From the NCBI GenBank assembly GCA_004017535.1, contig SAJS01000007.1, positions 186,001-250,000 on the forward strand: 64,000 bases of DNA, read 5' to 3'. Shown in pieces: positions 7,925-16,198 of the stretch. The notes under the pieces are model-generated. The model saw only the letters and a list, made by a program, of their open reading frames with translations. It was not told the origin of the DNA and searched no databases. This DNA comes from Mesorhizobium sp. GTDB lineage: Bacteria; Pseudomonadota; Alphaproteobacteria; Rhizobiales; Rhizobiaceae. How positions within the stretch are numbered: position 1 is the first letter of the stretch; the number at the start of each line of letters is the position of its first letter. The translations under genes and the position numbers were made by a program.

Positions 7925-8833
7925 TCAGCCGCCGATGGCGGCTTTGCGGGCTTCGACGATGACGTTGTAGAACTCCGGCTTCACGGGCACGTAGCCGGTG
8001 AAGTCGCCGCCTTCGACGCCTTCGAAGCAGGCCTTGTCCTTGGCCGGCAGGGCGGTGAAGAAGGCGGTGAGCTTGGCGGTCATGTCGTCGCCCAGCGCGG
8101 TGCGGACAACCAGCGGACCGTTCGGGATCAGGCCCGAGCGCCACACTTCGACGAAGTCGTTCGGGTCGACGGCGCCCTTGGCGACTTCCTTGTGGAAGGT
8201 GCCCGAGGTGTAGCCGTTCTTGAAGTCGCCGATGCCCGAGGAATCGTCCACCGCCACGTCGACCTTGCCGTCGCGCACGGCCAGGATGTTGTTCTCGTGG
8301 CCGCCGTTGAACTGGGTCGAGGCGAAGTAGGTCTCGTTGGAAGCGCCGGTGTCCTTCGGAATCTGGGTCAGCGGGATCAGGTAACCCGAGGTCGAATCCG
8401 GATCGGCGTAGCCGAGCTTCTTGCCCTTGGCCGACTTGATGTCGGTGATGCCGGAGGTCTTGAGCGCCAGGCCAACCGAATAATAGCCGGTCGAGCCGTC
8501 GGTCTGCTTGGTGGTGAGGATCGGGGTGACCGCCTTCGGGTCCTTCAGATAGACGCTGGCGTAGCCGGACGCACCGAGCTCGGCGAAGTCGAGCGTGCCG
8601 CCGAGCAGGCCCTGGATGACGCCGTCATAGTCGGCGGCCGGGAACAGCGAAACCTTCTCGAAGCCGAATTCCGACTTCAGGTGGTCGGCGAGGCACTGAT
8701 AGTTGCGCAGACGGTCGGTCTCATTCTCGCCGCCGAGGATGCCGACGCGGAATTCCTTGATGTCAGCGGCGTGCGCGGCGCTGGCCGCCATGGCGAGCAG
8801 CGAAACCGCCCCAAAAACCATCTTCCTGAACAT
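7925..8833 (-). CDS. phnD: Phosphonate ABC transporter substrate-binding protein
   Basis: 302 aa from ATG 8833, preceded by AGGAGAGAGAGCAA. A signal peptide (MFRKMVFGAVSLLAMAASA, cut near AHA-ADIK at about 22-23) exports it to the periplasm. PhnD fold features: EFRVGILGGENETDRLRNYQC, DYDGVIQGLLGGTLDFAELG, and the ligand-loop region ADPDSTSGYLIP with DSTSGY. It captures phosphonates for PhnE1E2. A longer reading frame upstream to 8938 lacks a ribosome site and would disrupt the signal peptide. Confidence 0.93.
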   Translation of the reverse strand: MFRKMVFGAVSLLAMAASAAHAADIKEFRVGILGGENETDRLRNYQCLADHLKSEFGFEKVSLFPAADYDGVIQGLLGGTLDFAELGASGYASVYLKDPKAVTPILTTKQTDGSTGYYSVGLALKTSGITDIKSAKGKKLGYADPDSTSGYLIPLTQIPKDTGASNETYFASTQFNGGHENNILAVRDGKVDVAVDDSSGIGDFKNGYTSGTFHKEVAKGAVDPNDFVEVWRSGLIPNGPLVVRTALGDDMTAKLTAFFTALPAKDKACFEGVEGGDFTGYVPVKPEFYNVIVEARKAAIGG

Positions 8834-8974
8834 TTGCTCTCTCTCCTGTTGTTCCGGCTGCGCGCCGGCGGCGTTCTGATTTTTCAAGTCTTGCCTTTGA
8901 CGCTGGCGGGCGATCCGGGTTGCTCTGCCGAAATCCAAGATTTGCCCGGACCGACTGGGGTCGGGGCGATGGAC

Positions 8975-9832
8975 TCAATAGCCAGGAAAGGCGGGTTCGA
9001 GCGGTCCGGCGGATGCGGTGATCTTCGGCTTGATGGTCACGCTGGTTGACGTGATGGCCTCGGGGATCTCGGCGCCGCTGGCATCGGCGCCGTAGACCAT
9101 GCGCACGGCGTCGCGATCGAGGTCTTCCGGGGCGCCGTCGAAGACGACCTTGCCGGCGGCCATGCCGATGATGCGGCTGCAATAGGCGCGGGCGGTGTCC
9201 AGCGTGTGCAGATTGGTCACGACGGTGATGCCTTCGCGCAGATTGATGTCGCGCAGCGAATCCATCACCACCTTGGCGTTGAGCGGGTCGAGCGAGGCGA
9301 TCGGCTCGTCGGCCAGAAGCACCTTCGGCTGCTGCATCATGGCGCGGGCGATCGCCACACGCTGCTGCTGGCCGCCGGACAGCGTGCCGGCCGGTTGAAG
9401 CGCGGTGCGGGCGATGTCGAGGCGCTCGAGCGCGGCGACCGCCTCGGCGCATTCGGAGCGCGTGAACATGCCGAGCAGGTTGGACACCGTGGAGCGATGG
9501 TTGAGGCGGCCGAGCAGGACATTGGTCAAGACGTCGAGGCGCGGCACGAGGTTGAACTGCTGGAAGATCATGGCGCAGTCGCGCTGCCAGCGGCGCAGGG
9601 GCGAGCCCTGCAGGCTGGAGACCTCGGCGCCGTCGAAAAAAATCGACCCCTGGCTGGGATCGATGAGACGATTGATCATGCGCAGCAATGTCGACTTGCC
9701 GGCGCCGGAGCGGCCGATGATACCCACCATCTGACCGCGCGGGATCGAGATGTTGATGTCGCTGACAGCGGTGTTCTTGCCAAATCGTCGGGTTACGCCG
9801 CGGATTTCGAGCGTGGCCGATGATGCTGACAT
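8975..9832 (-). CDS. phnC: Phosphonate ABC transporter ATP-binding protein
   Basis: 285 aa cytoplasmic ATPase. Walker [10 protein letters not shown] at 40-48, Q-loop [15 protein letters not shown], signature [15 protein letters not shown] and Walker [14 protein letters not shown], all intact. The C-terminal tail past about 255 ([18 protein letters not shown]) is longer than in E. coli PhnC. First gene of phnCDE1E2, with a 141-bp gap before phnD. A Pho-box-like sequence lies 82-99 bp upstream of its start. Confidence 0.93.
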   Translation of the reverse strand: MSASSATLEIRGVTRRFGKNTAVSDINISIPRGQMVGIIGRSGAGKSTLLRMINRLIDPSQGSIFFDGAEVSSLQGSPLRRWQRDCAMIFQQFNLVPRLDVLTNVLLGRLNHRSTVSNLLGMFTRSECAEAVAALERLDIARTALQPAGTLSGGQQQRVAIARAMMQQPKVLLADEPIASLDPLNAKVVMDSLRDINLREGITVVTNLHTLDTARAYCSRIIGMAAGKVVFDGAPEDLDRDAVRMVYGADASGAEIPEAITSTSVTIKPKITASAGPLEPAFPGY

Positions 9833-9913
9833 ACCAAGACTCCAGTCCGTCGCGGTTTTGCAGGTCTATTAGCCCTCGCTACCGCAGGCGGATGAAGCTG
9901 GGGTGTCGGATTG

Positions 9914-9931
9914 ATGTCAGTTTTGTTACGA
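9914..9931 (-). promoter_or_regulatory. Possible Pho box upstream of phnC
   Basis: Read leftward, TCGTAAC-AAAA-CTGACAT has the 7-4-7 spacing of a PhoB box (CTGTCAT-N4-CTGTCAT). The downstream half matches 6 of 7 positions, the upstream half only about 4 of 7. Located 82-99 bp upstream of the phnC start inside a 144-bp gap. The context (phosphonate uptake) makes PhoB control plausible, but the match is only moderate. Confidence 0.35.
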
Positions 9932-9976
9932 GTCACAGGCTTGGCGGGGAGTGCTGGTCTGTGTCGCTGCTCGGCG

Positions 9977-10687
9977 TCAGCCGAGCACCAGCAATTTCTC
10001 GAAATGCTTCATATCCTTGAAGCTGCAGAAGGCCGGCGGCTTGAGGTCGATCACCGGAGCCTCGCTCTCGAGGAACGACAAGCAGTCATCGAACAATTCC
10101 TGCCAGGCTGCGGCCCGCTCGTCGGCGAAGCGGCGGATCTGGTAGGCGAAGGTGATGTGGAAAACATAGTTGTCGTGATCCGGATGGCGGTAGCCGAACG
10201 GCACAGACAGCGCATCGCGCCAGGCCTTCAGGATCCGGCGATCCTGTTCGGTCGCGCCGGCGACGGTGAGGCCCGTCGGCACGACTTCGGCAACTTTGAT
10301 CTTGAAGGGACCGTGGCCCTCGAAGCCTTGCAGGCGCTCGAGATAGAGGCGGGTCATATCGTCGATGCTGGTGTCGAGCGGCACGTCCGACGGCCAGTAG
10401 GGAAGACGGCGGCGATATTCGATGATGCCCTGGAAGAGCGTCATATGCAGACTGGAGATAGGCGTGAAGGCGAGCCGATCGGCATCCGGCATGGCGAGCA
10501 TGCGCTCGCGCACCTCGATAATGGCTGCTTGCGAAAGCGAGCCTTCGACCAGATGGCAGACGATGGTGTTGCCGGGTTCAGGGAGGAAGTTGCCCGACGC
10601 GTCGTAACGGGTGCCGAGATGGGTGGGCGGCGCGGAGTTGGTGCCTTCGAAAAATCCGGCGAGCGAAGGTCTGACTGTGTCGAGCAT
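9977..10687 (-). CDS. DUF1868 2H-phosphoesterase-like protein in the phn cluster
   Basis: 236 aa from ATG 10687, behind AGGAGATCGCC. Two H-x-T/S motifs of the 2H phosphoesterase fold are visible: HMTLFQG near residue 105 and HITFAYQ near residue 183. Overall sequence resembles the DUF1868 family (structurally characterised in Agrobacterium, function unassigned). 2H enzymes open cyclic phosphates such as ADP-ribose 1'',2''-cyclic phosphate. Here it sits between phnL and the hexapeptide gene on one side and phnC on the other, on the same strand. That position makes a role in the C-P lyase pathway plausible, possibly hydrolysing the ribosyl cyclic phosphate that PhnP handles in E. coli. Function is inference. 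Confidence 0.8.
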   Translation of the reverse strand: MLDTVRPSLAGFFEGTNSAPPTHLGTRYDASGNFLPEPGNTIVCHLVEGSLSQAAIIEVRERMLAMPDADRLAFTPISSLHMTLFQGIIEYRRRLPYWPSDVPLDTSIDDMTRLYLERLQGFEGHGPFKIKVAEVVPTGLTVAGATEQDRRILKAWRDALSVPFGYRHPDHDNYVFHITFAYQIRRFADERAAAWQELFDDCLSFLESEAPVIDLKPPAFCSFKDMKHFEKLLVLG

Positions 10688-10741
10688 GGCGATCTCCTGG
10701 GGAGATCGGCTCTTGTCCGAGTCATGTGTCAAGGGTGTGAA

Positions 10742-10808
10742 GGTGAATGGTGAATGGTGAGAAAGAAGAGCGCCGTTGCCATTCACTATTGACCATTCAC
10801 CATTCACC
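10742..10808. repeat. Heptamer-based palindromic repeat
   Basis: Left arm GGTGAATGGTGAATGGTGAG (10742-10761) and right arm of CATTCAC/TATTGAC heptamers (10779-10808) pair into a hairpin built from 7-bp units. It lies between the hexapeptide gene and the DUF1868 gene, inside the phn transcription unit. Two more elements with the same architecture but a slightly different heptamer flank the TRIC gene at 62.4 and 63.1 kb. Confidence 0.7.
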
Positions 10809-10812
10809 GAAA

Positions 10813-11430
10813 TCAGCCGCCATACTTCTCCAGAAACGCCTCGGCCGACAGCTCGCGGAAATCGTCGAGGGCGGCGCGCAGCCTTGCATGGTCCCAGTCC
10901 CACCAGGCAAGTGCCTGGTAGCGCTCGGCGGTGCGACGGTCGAAGCGCTCTCGGATCGGTTTCGCCGGCACGCCGCCGACGATGGTGTAGGGCGCGACAT
11001 CCTTCGACACCACCGCGCCCGCGCCGACGGCCGCGCCGTCGCCGACGGTGACGCCTGGCAGGATGGTCGAGCCATGGCCGAGCCAAGTGTCGTGGCCGAT
11101 GGTGACGCGCTTGGCGCGGCGCTGCGCGAAAAACTCGCTTTCATGCTCGGCGTCGTCCCAATAGTCCGACGCGCGATAGGTGAAATGGTGCAGCGTCGGC
11201 CGCCAGGTCGGATGGTTCGTGGCGTTGATGCGCACGCTCGCCGCGATGTTGGAGAACTTGCCGACGGTGGCGCACCAGACGGCGCAGTCCTGCATCATGT
11301 AGGAATAGTCGCCGAGCTCGCATTCGGCGACGCGGCTGCGCTCGGCGATCTCGGTCCAGCGGCCGAGCGTCGAGTTTTCGACCTGCGCCGTCGGATGGAT
11401 CAGCGGCGTTTCCGAAAGCTTTTTGCTCAT
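10813..11430 (-). CDS. Phosphonate-cluster acetyltransferase, left-handed beta-helix (hexapeptide) family
   Basis: 205 aa, xenobiotic (chloramphenicol)-acetyltransferase-like hexapeptide protein. Hexapeptide repeats are seen at [26 protein letters not shown] and [18 protein letters not shown]-like text ([18 protein letters not shown]), followed by [20 protein letters not shown]. It belongs to the branch regularly found in phn operons, where an acyl transfer to an aminophosphonate or pathway intermediate is suspected but not proved. The start ATG 11430 overlaps the phnL stop by 4 nt (ATGA), so it is translationally coupled to phnL. Confidence 0.85.
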   Translation of the reverse strand: MSKKLSETPLIHPTAQVENSTLGRWTEIAERSRVAECELGDYSYMMQDCAVWCATVGKFSNIAASVRINATNHPTWRPTLHHFTYRASDYWDDAEHESEFFAQRRAKRVTIGHDTWLGHGSTILPGVTVGDGAAVGAGAVVSKDVAPYTIVGGVPAKPIRERFDRRTAERYQALAWWDWDHARLRAALDDFRELSAEAFLEKYGG

Positions 11431-12134
11431 GCGGCGATCTTTCCGGCGGCGAAGGCGGTGACGTCGATGACGCGGTCGGCCACCGCGTCGCGCACGTCGA
11501 GGTCGTGGAAGATGCCGAGCAGCGCAACGCCCGCCGCTTTCTTGGCGGCGATGAGCTCGACCACGACATCGCGGTTCCTGGCGTCAAGCGAAGCGGTCGG
11601 CTCGTCGAGTAGCAGGATCGGATGCTCGGTGATGAAGCCTCGCGCGATATTGACGCGCTGTTGCTCGCCGCCGGAGAAGGTCGCCGGCGGCAGCGCCCAG
11701 AGTTTTTCCGGCAGATTGAGCTGCGCAAGCAAGGCGCGCGCTTTCTCGCGTGCCGCCTCCCTGTCCTCGCCACGCTCGACCAGCGGCTCGGCGACGACGT
11801 CGAGCGCCGAGACGCGCGGCACAGTGCGCAGGAACTGGCTGACATAGCCGATGGTGTGGCGGCGCACGGAAAGCACGGTGCGCGGGCTGGCGGATGCGAG
11901 GTCGATCAGCCCGCCCCCGTGCTGGACGATGATCTGGCCCTCGTCGACGGCGTAGTTGCCGTAGAGCATCTTCAGGATCGAGCTTTTTCCCGCGCCGGAC
12001 GGCCCGCCGAGCACGGCGCATTCGCCGGCGCGGATCGAGAAAGAGACGCCCGCCACCACCGGCAGCGTGACGCCGTCGCGCAGATGCATGGTGAAGGTTT
12101 TCGCGACATCGGAAACAACAAGCGGCGTGGCCAT
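11427..12134 (-). CDS. phnL: Phosphonate C-P lyase system ATP-binding protein PhnL
   Basis: 235 aa ABC-type ATPase. Walker [11 protein letters not shown] near 43-52, signature [15 protein letters not shown], Walker [14 protein letters not shown]. PhnL is needed for ribosyl triphosphate synthase activity with PhnG, H and I, not for transport; no membrane partner is encoded nearby for it. Ends overlapping the hexapeptide gene start and begins 69 bp after the phnK stop, a spacer holding a palindromic repeat. Confidence 0.93.
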   Translation of the reverse strand: MATPLVVSDVAKTFTMHLRDGVTLPVVAGVSFSIRAGECAVLGGPSGAGKSSILKMLYGNYAVDEGQIIVQHGGGLIDLASASPRTVLSVRRHTIGYVSQFLRTVPRVSALDVVAEPLVERGEDREAAREKARALLAQLNLPEKLWALPPATFSGGEQQRVNIARGFITEHPILLLDEPTASLDARNRDVVVELIAAKKAAGVALLGIFHDLDVRDAVADRVIDVTAFAAGKIAA

Positions 12135-12154
12135 GATTAGAGTCCTTTGTTTTG

Positions 12155-12203
12155 CCGCATGGTCTGGTCCGAAAACCGGCTTCCACTTTTCGGGACCATG
12201 CGG
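12155..12203. repeat. Short palindromic element between phnK and phnL
   Basis: CCGCATGGTC (12155-12164) pairs with GACCATGCGG (12194-12203); the interior carries CCGAAAACCGG and ACTTTTCGG. The same interior text recurs at 48157-48192 and 61179-61222, marking a dispersed family typical of Mesorhizobium intergenic DNA. It abuts the phnK stop codon. Confidence 0.65.
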
Positions 12204-12980
12204 TTAGACCTGCAAAATCGAAGAAACGAGAAGCTGGGTGTAAGGCGCGCGCGGATCCTCAAGCACGCGGTCGGTGAGGCCGCTTTCAACGACGCGGCCG
12301 TCCTTCATCACCATCATGCGCTGCGACAGAAGCCGCGCCACGGCGAGGTCGTGGGTGACGACGATCGCCGCCAGCCCGAGATCCGTGACCAGACCGCGCA
12401 ACAGGTCGAGCAGGCGCGCCTGAACGGACACGTCAAGGCCGCCGGTCGGTTCGTCCATGAAGACGAGCCGCGGCCCGGTCACCAGGTTGCGCGCGATCTG
12501 CAGGCGCTGGCGCATGCCGCCGGAAAAGGCGCGGGGCTCGTCGTCGATGCGGTCCTCGTCGATCTCGACGCGCGATAGCCAGTCGACGGCGGTGGCGCGG
12601 ATCCTGCCATAGTGGCGGTCACCGACCGCCATCAGCCTTTCGCCGACATTGGCGCCGGCCGATACGGTCATACGCAGCCCATCGGCCGGGTTCTGGTGGA
12701 CGAGGCCCCAGTCGGTGCGCATCAGGAAGCGGCGCTCGGCCTCGCTCATGCGGTAGAGCTCTCGCCACTGGCCGTCGCGCATGCGGTAGCTGGCGGTGCC
12801 GGAGGAGGGCAGCAGCCGGGTCGACAGGCAGCTGAGTAGCGTCGTCTTGCCGGAGCCCGACTCGCCCACGACAGCCAGCACCTCGCCCGGCCAGAGGTCG
12901 AAGGTGACGTTCTCGCAGCCGACGCGCGAGCCGTAGAATTTGGATAGCGCTGAAACGCGCAGCAGCGGTTCGTCGGTCAT
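12204..12980 (-). CDS. phnK: Phosphonate C-P lyase system ATP-binding protein PhnK
   Basis: 258 aa from ATG 12980, which overlaps the phnJ stop by 4 nt. Walker A GESGSGKTT near 40-48, signature FSGGMRQRLQIARNL, Walker B LVFMDEPTGGLDV, and the dipeptide-transporter-like SRVEIDEDRIDDEPRAFSGG segment. In the core complex PhnK docks on PhnJ and couples ATP use to the lyase. An in-frame upstream extension to 13064 overlaps phnJ and lacks a ribosome site. Confidence 0.94.
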   Translation of the reverse strand: MTDEPLLRVSALSKFYGSRVGCENVTFDLWPGEVLAVVGESGSGKTTLLSCLSTRLLPSSGTASYRMRDGQWRELYRMSEAERRFLMRTDWGLVHQNPADGLRMTVSAGANVGERLMAVGDRHYGRIRATAVDWLSRVEIDEDRIDDEPRAFSGGMRQRLQIARNLVTGPRLVFMDEPTGGLDVSVQARLLDLLRGLVTDLGLAAIVVTHDLAVARLLSQRMMVMKDGRVVESGLTDRVLEDPRAPYTQLLVSSILQV

Positions 12981-13888
12981 TCGGCCGGCTCCATTTTTCC
13001 AGAAGCAGAATGGGTCTCGGGAGCAAGGTGGCCGTGATGGCCGTCGGCGCGCCGCTTCTCGCAATGGTCGGTGTCCGAGCAGACGAACATGTGACCGCCA
13101 TGGTCGTCGAGGATGACCTCGTCGAGATAGACATTCTCGGCGCCGCAGAGCGCGCAGGGCTGGTCGAAGGTCTGCACCTCGAAGGAATGGTCCTCGAAAT
13201 CGAGGCTGACGACGTCGGTGAAGGGCGGCACCGCATAGATGCGCTTCTCGCGGCCCGCGCCGAACAATTGCAAGGCCGGCGAACGATGCATCTTCGGATT
13301 GTCGAATTTCGGCGTCGGCGAAGGGTCCATCACATAGCGGCCCTCGACCTTGACCGGATAGGCATAGCTGGTGGCGATGCGGCCGTGCTTTGCGATGTCC
13401 TCATAGAGCTTCACATGCATGAGGCCGTATTCCTCGAGCGCATGCATTTTTCGCGTCTCAGTCTCGCGCGGCTCGAGGAATCGCAGCGGCTCGGGGATCG
13501 GTACCTGAAAGACCAGCACCTGGCCGGCGGTCAGCGGCTGCTCAGGGATGCGGTGGCGAGTCTGGATGATCGTCGCCTTCGCCGTCTCGGTGGTGACGTC
13601 GACCTTGGCGACCTTCTTGAAGAAGGCGCGGATCGAGACGGCGTTGGTGGTGTCGTTTGCGCCCTGGTCGATGACTTTCAGCACATCGTCGGGACCGATG
13701 ATCGAGGCGGTGACCTGCACGCCACCAGTGCCCCAGCCATAGGGCATCGGCATCTCGCGCGAAGCGAAAGGCACCTGGTAGCCTGGAATGGCGATGCCCT
13801 TCAGGATCGCCCGGCGGATCATCCGCTTTGTCTGTTCATCGAGATAGGCGAAGTTATAGGTGGCGATGTCGGTCGATTGCGCGTTCAT
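12977..13888 (-). CDS. phnJ: Alpha-D-ribose 1-methylphosphonate 5-phosphate C-P lyase
   Basis: 303 aa radical S-adenosylmethionine enzyme that breaks the carbon-phosphorus bond. The four Cys of the active region are present at C245, C248, C270 and C276 (CALCG ... VCSDTDHC), offset by four from E. coli 241/244/266/272, so both the cluster ligands and the thiyl-radical Cys are conserved. A conserved TSYAYPVKVEGRYVMDPSPTPKFDNP-type central block is present (core YVMDPSPTPKFDNP). The C-terminal tail is His-rich (DGHHGHLAPETH). Start overlaps phnI by 4 nt. Confidence 0.97.
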   Translation of the reverse strand: MNAQSTDIATYNFAYLDEQTKRMIRRAILKGIAIPGYQVPFASREMPMPYGWGTGGVQVTASIIGPDDVLKVIDQGANDTTNAVSIRAFFKKVAKVDVTTETAKATIIQTRHRIPEQPLTAGQVLVFQVPIPEPLRFLEPRETETRKMHALEEYGLMHVKLYEDIAKHGRIATSYAYPVKVEGRYVMDPSPTPKFDNPKMHRSPALQLFGAGREKRIYAVPPFTDVVSLDFEDHSFEVQTFDQPCALCGAENVYLDEVILDDHGGHMFVCSDTDHCEKRRADGHHGHLAPETHSASGKMEPAE

Positions 13889-14997
13889 TCTGCGGCCTCC
13901 CTTTTCTCTTCAGGCCTGTCCTCATTTTCCCGCGCCTCGTATTCGGCGCGCATGCGGCGCACGAGGTCGAGCTCGGCCTGGAAGTCGACATAATGCGGCA
14001 GCTTCAAATGCTCGACAAAGCCGGTCGCCTGGACATTGTCGGAATGCGAGATGACGAACTCCTCGTCCTGCGCGGCGGCGACGACATCCTCGCCAAGCTC
14101 GCCGGCGCGCAGCGCCCGGTCGCACAGCGCCATCGCCATTGCCTTACGCTCGCTCTGGCCGAAGACCAGGCCGTAGCCGCGGGTGAACTGCGGCGGCACC
14201 TTGGCCGAGCCCTTGAACTGGTTGACCATCTGGCATTCGGTGATGCGGATTGAGCCGAGCGGCACGGCGAAGGGCAGTTCCGGCACGTCGAGCTCAAGCT
14301 CGACCTCGCCGATGCGGATTTCGCCGACAAAGGGGTGGTTGCGGGCGTAGCCGCGCTGCGTCGAATAGCCGAGCGCCAGCAGGAAGCCTTCGTCGCCGCG
14401 CGACAGCGCCTGAAGGCGGATGTCGCGCGCCATCGGGAATTGCAGCGGCTCTCGGGTGATGTCGCCCGGCACATGGTCGAGCGGCATCTCGCCATCGGCC
14501 TCGATCAGGCCTTCATGGGCAAGGATCGTGGAGACGCGCGGCATCGCCTCGGCCTCGACGGGCCGCTGTGCCGGCGTCTCGACGTCGGCGCCTGCGGCAA
14601 GCTCCGGATCGAGCAGGCGGTGGGTGTAATCGAAGGTCGGGCCGAGCACCTGGCCGCCCGGCAGGTCCTTATAGGTGGCCGAGATACGACGCTCGACCTG
14701 CATCGCTCCGGTATCGACCGGATTGGTGTAGCCGAAGCGCGGCAGCGTGGTGCGGTAGGCGCGCACCAGGAAGATCGCCTCGATCATGTCGCCGCGCGCC
14801 TGGACGACGGCGAGAGCCGCGAGCTCGCGATCGTAGAGCGAGCCTTCGCTCATCACCCGGTCGACACCGAGCGCCAACTGCTCGACGATCTGGTCGAGGC
14901 GCAACGCCGGCACGGCGCGGTCGCCGCGGCGGCGATCGGCAAGCAAGCGGTGCGCATTGGCAATGGCGGCTTCGCCGCCCTTCACCGCGACATACAT
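13885..14997 (-). CDS. phnI: Phosphonate C-P lyase core subunit PhnI
   Basis: 370 aa. PhnI is the nucleosidase-like subunit that, with PhnG, H and L, attaches the phosphonate to ribose triphosphate. Conserved text includes MYVAVKGGEAAIANAH at the N-terminus, GYTNPVDTGAM, TFDYTHRLLDPEL, LALGYSTQRGYARNHPF and QATGFVEHLKLPHYVDFQ. Begins 1 bp after the phnH stop and ends overlapping phnJ, consistent with tight stoichiometric coupling of the core complex. Confidence 0.96.
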   Translation of the reverse strand: MYVAVKGGEAAIANAHRLLADRRRGDRAVPALRLDQIVEQLALGVDRVMSEGSLYDRELAALAVVQARGDMIEAIFLVRAYRTTLPRFGYTNPVDTGAMQVERRISATYKDLPGGQVLGPTFDYTHRLLDPELAAGADVETPAQRPVEAEAMPRVSTILAHEGLIEADGEMPLDHVPGDITREPLQFPMARDIRLQALSRGDEGFLLALGYSTQRGYARNHPFVGEIRIGEVELELDVPELPFAVPLGSIRITECQMVNQFKGSAKVPPQFTRGYGLVFGQSERKAMAMALCDRALRAGELGEDVVAAAQDEEFVISHSDNVQATGFVEHLKLPHYVDFQAELDLVRRMRAEYEARENEDRPEEKREAAE

Positions 14998-14998
14998 G

Positions 14999-15610
14999 TC
15001 AGGCCTCCATCGACTTGATGCGGGTGGTGCGCGGCAGGCAGGAAAGGCTGCCCGGCGCCGCCAGGATGATGTCGACGCCGCGCGGAAAACGCTGGTTGTT
15101 CTGCTTCCACTGCTCGACGAAATGGCGCGGCATGCCAGGAGGCGCGATCATCGACGTTTTTTCGATGCCGGGGCCCTCAAGCAGCAGCGACGGCCCCGAG
15201 GCGAGGTCGTCGACCAGGAGGATCAGCGTCGTCGAGCGGTCGGGATATTCCTGCGTGCCTTGCGCAAAACCGTCTAGCGCGGCCATCTCCTTAGGATTGG
15301 CGATCAGGGCGAAATGCGCGTCGGCTGGCGTGTTGGCCAAGGGTGCGCCGGTGTGGAAGCCGAGCCAGGCCTTGACCGAAGCCTCCGCTTGCAGCGGCGG
15401 GTCAAGCCAGACCGGTGTATCGTTGTCGCAGAGCGAGAGCGCCACCGCGCCTGCCGTCGCCGACAATGGCGCCGGCGGCCGGGCGAGTTGCGGCAGGTTC
15501 TGGACGGAGCCTGGACGCGCCATAGCGTCCATGATGGCGCGGAACACGGCCTGGGCGTTGAAGACCGGCTCGGCGAAGCCGCCGTCGATCGATTGCGTGG
15601 CGATATCCAT
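14999..15610 (-). CDS. phnH: Phosphonate C-P lyase core subunit PhnH
   Basis: 203 aa, core-complex subunit with a PLP-transferase-like fold but no cofactor. Recognisable features are GGFAEPVFNAQAVFRAIMDA near residues 10-30, ARPG at 31-34, the LCDNDTPVWLDP motif near 80-92, and a C-terminal LPRTTRIK. The start codon ATG 15610 overlaps the last base of phnG. Required with PhnG, I, J for lyase function. Confidence 0.94.
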   Translation of the reverse strand: MDIATQSIDGGFAEPVFNAQAVFRAIMDAMARPGSVQNLPQLARPPAPLSATAGAVALSLCDNDTPVWLDPPLQAEASVKAWLGFHTGAPLANTPADAHFALIANPKEMAALDGFAQGTQEYPDRSTTLILLVDDLASGPSLLLEGPGIEKTSMIAPPGMPRHFVEQWKQNNQRFPRGVDIILAAPGSLSCLPRTTRIKSMEA

Positions 15611-16071
15611 CAGTCCTCTCCGCGCACCATGGTGAAGAAATCCACTTTCGTTGCCGCCGTCTCGACGCGCTTTGTCTCGCGCGCCGCATCGAGCGCCGCG
15701 CGCAAGGGCGCGGCGAGCTTCGTCTCGACCGCTTCACGGTGCGCCGGGTCCTGCCAGAGCGCGTCGGCGATTGCCGCCAGCCTGGCCTTGTTCTTGTCGC
15801 GGCCGAGCGCATAGGAATGGCCGACCTGGCCGGAGGGCAGCCGCACCGTGGCCCGGGTGACCGTCGCCTCTCCGACATTGAACGGCGCGCCGCCGCCGCC
15901 GATCCGCCCGCGCACCGTCACCAATCCGGTTTCCGGACCGCGCAAAAGCTCGGCCTCCGAGGGCAGACCTAACGCGTTCCACAGGCGCGCGATCTCATCG
16001 GCTTCGGCATGCGCCAGCGTCGCCATCAAGGCTTTCCGCCCGGCCTGCTCGCGCGCTTGCTCTCCTCGCAT
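15610..16071 (-). CDS. phnG: Phosphonate C-P lyase core subunit PhnG
   Basis: 153 aa from ATG 16071, 7 nt after AAGGAG. Shows the PhnG block VRGRIGGGGAPFNVGEATVTR (core GGGAPFNVGEATVTR) and SGQVGHSYALGRDKNKARL, including the GHSYALGRD signature. A longer reading frame to 16233 would run through the operator region and is rejected. First gene of the leftward C-P lyase operon phnGHIJKL. Confidence 0.95.
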   Translation of the reverse strand: MRGEQAREQAGRKALMATLAHAEADEIARLWNALGLPSEAELLRGPETGLVTVRGRIGGGGAPFNVGEATVTRATVRLPSGQVGHSYALGRDKNKARLAAIADALWQDPAHREAVETKLAAPLRAALDAARETKRVETAATKVDFFTMVRGED

Positions 16072-16098
16072 GGCATTGCTCCTTGCATAGCGTAAAAT

Positions 16099-16118
16099 TT
16101 GTCTATTGATATAGACAA
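16099..16118. promoter_or_regulatory. Palindromic operator in the phnG-phnF divergent region
   Basis: Perfect inverted repeat TTGTCTAT-TGAT-ATAGACAA (8-bp arms, 4-nt spacer), centred 37 bp upstream of phnG and 91 bp upstream of phnF. AT-rich sequence beside it (TTATACAAATTATAC, 16119-16133) likely carries promoter elements. The position fits PhnF, a HutC-type GntR repressor whose known sites contain TATAGAC-like halves. Assignment to PhnF is inference from position. Confidence 0.7.
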
Positions 16119-16198
16119 TTATACAAATTATACTTATCTCGTAACGGGAGTCCATGACGGGTGGATGACAACCCGGGAAAAATGCTTGGGGGCAATGG

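Noticed and set aside
6875-9049. 724-codon open frame opposite phnE and phnD
   Set aside because: High GC gives long antisense frames; product is low-complexity Arg/Asp/Glu-rich and the real strand has clear PhnE and PhnD signatures.
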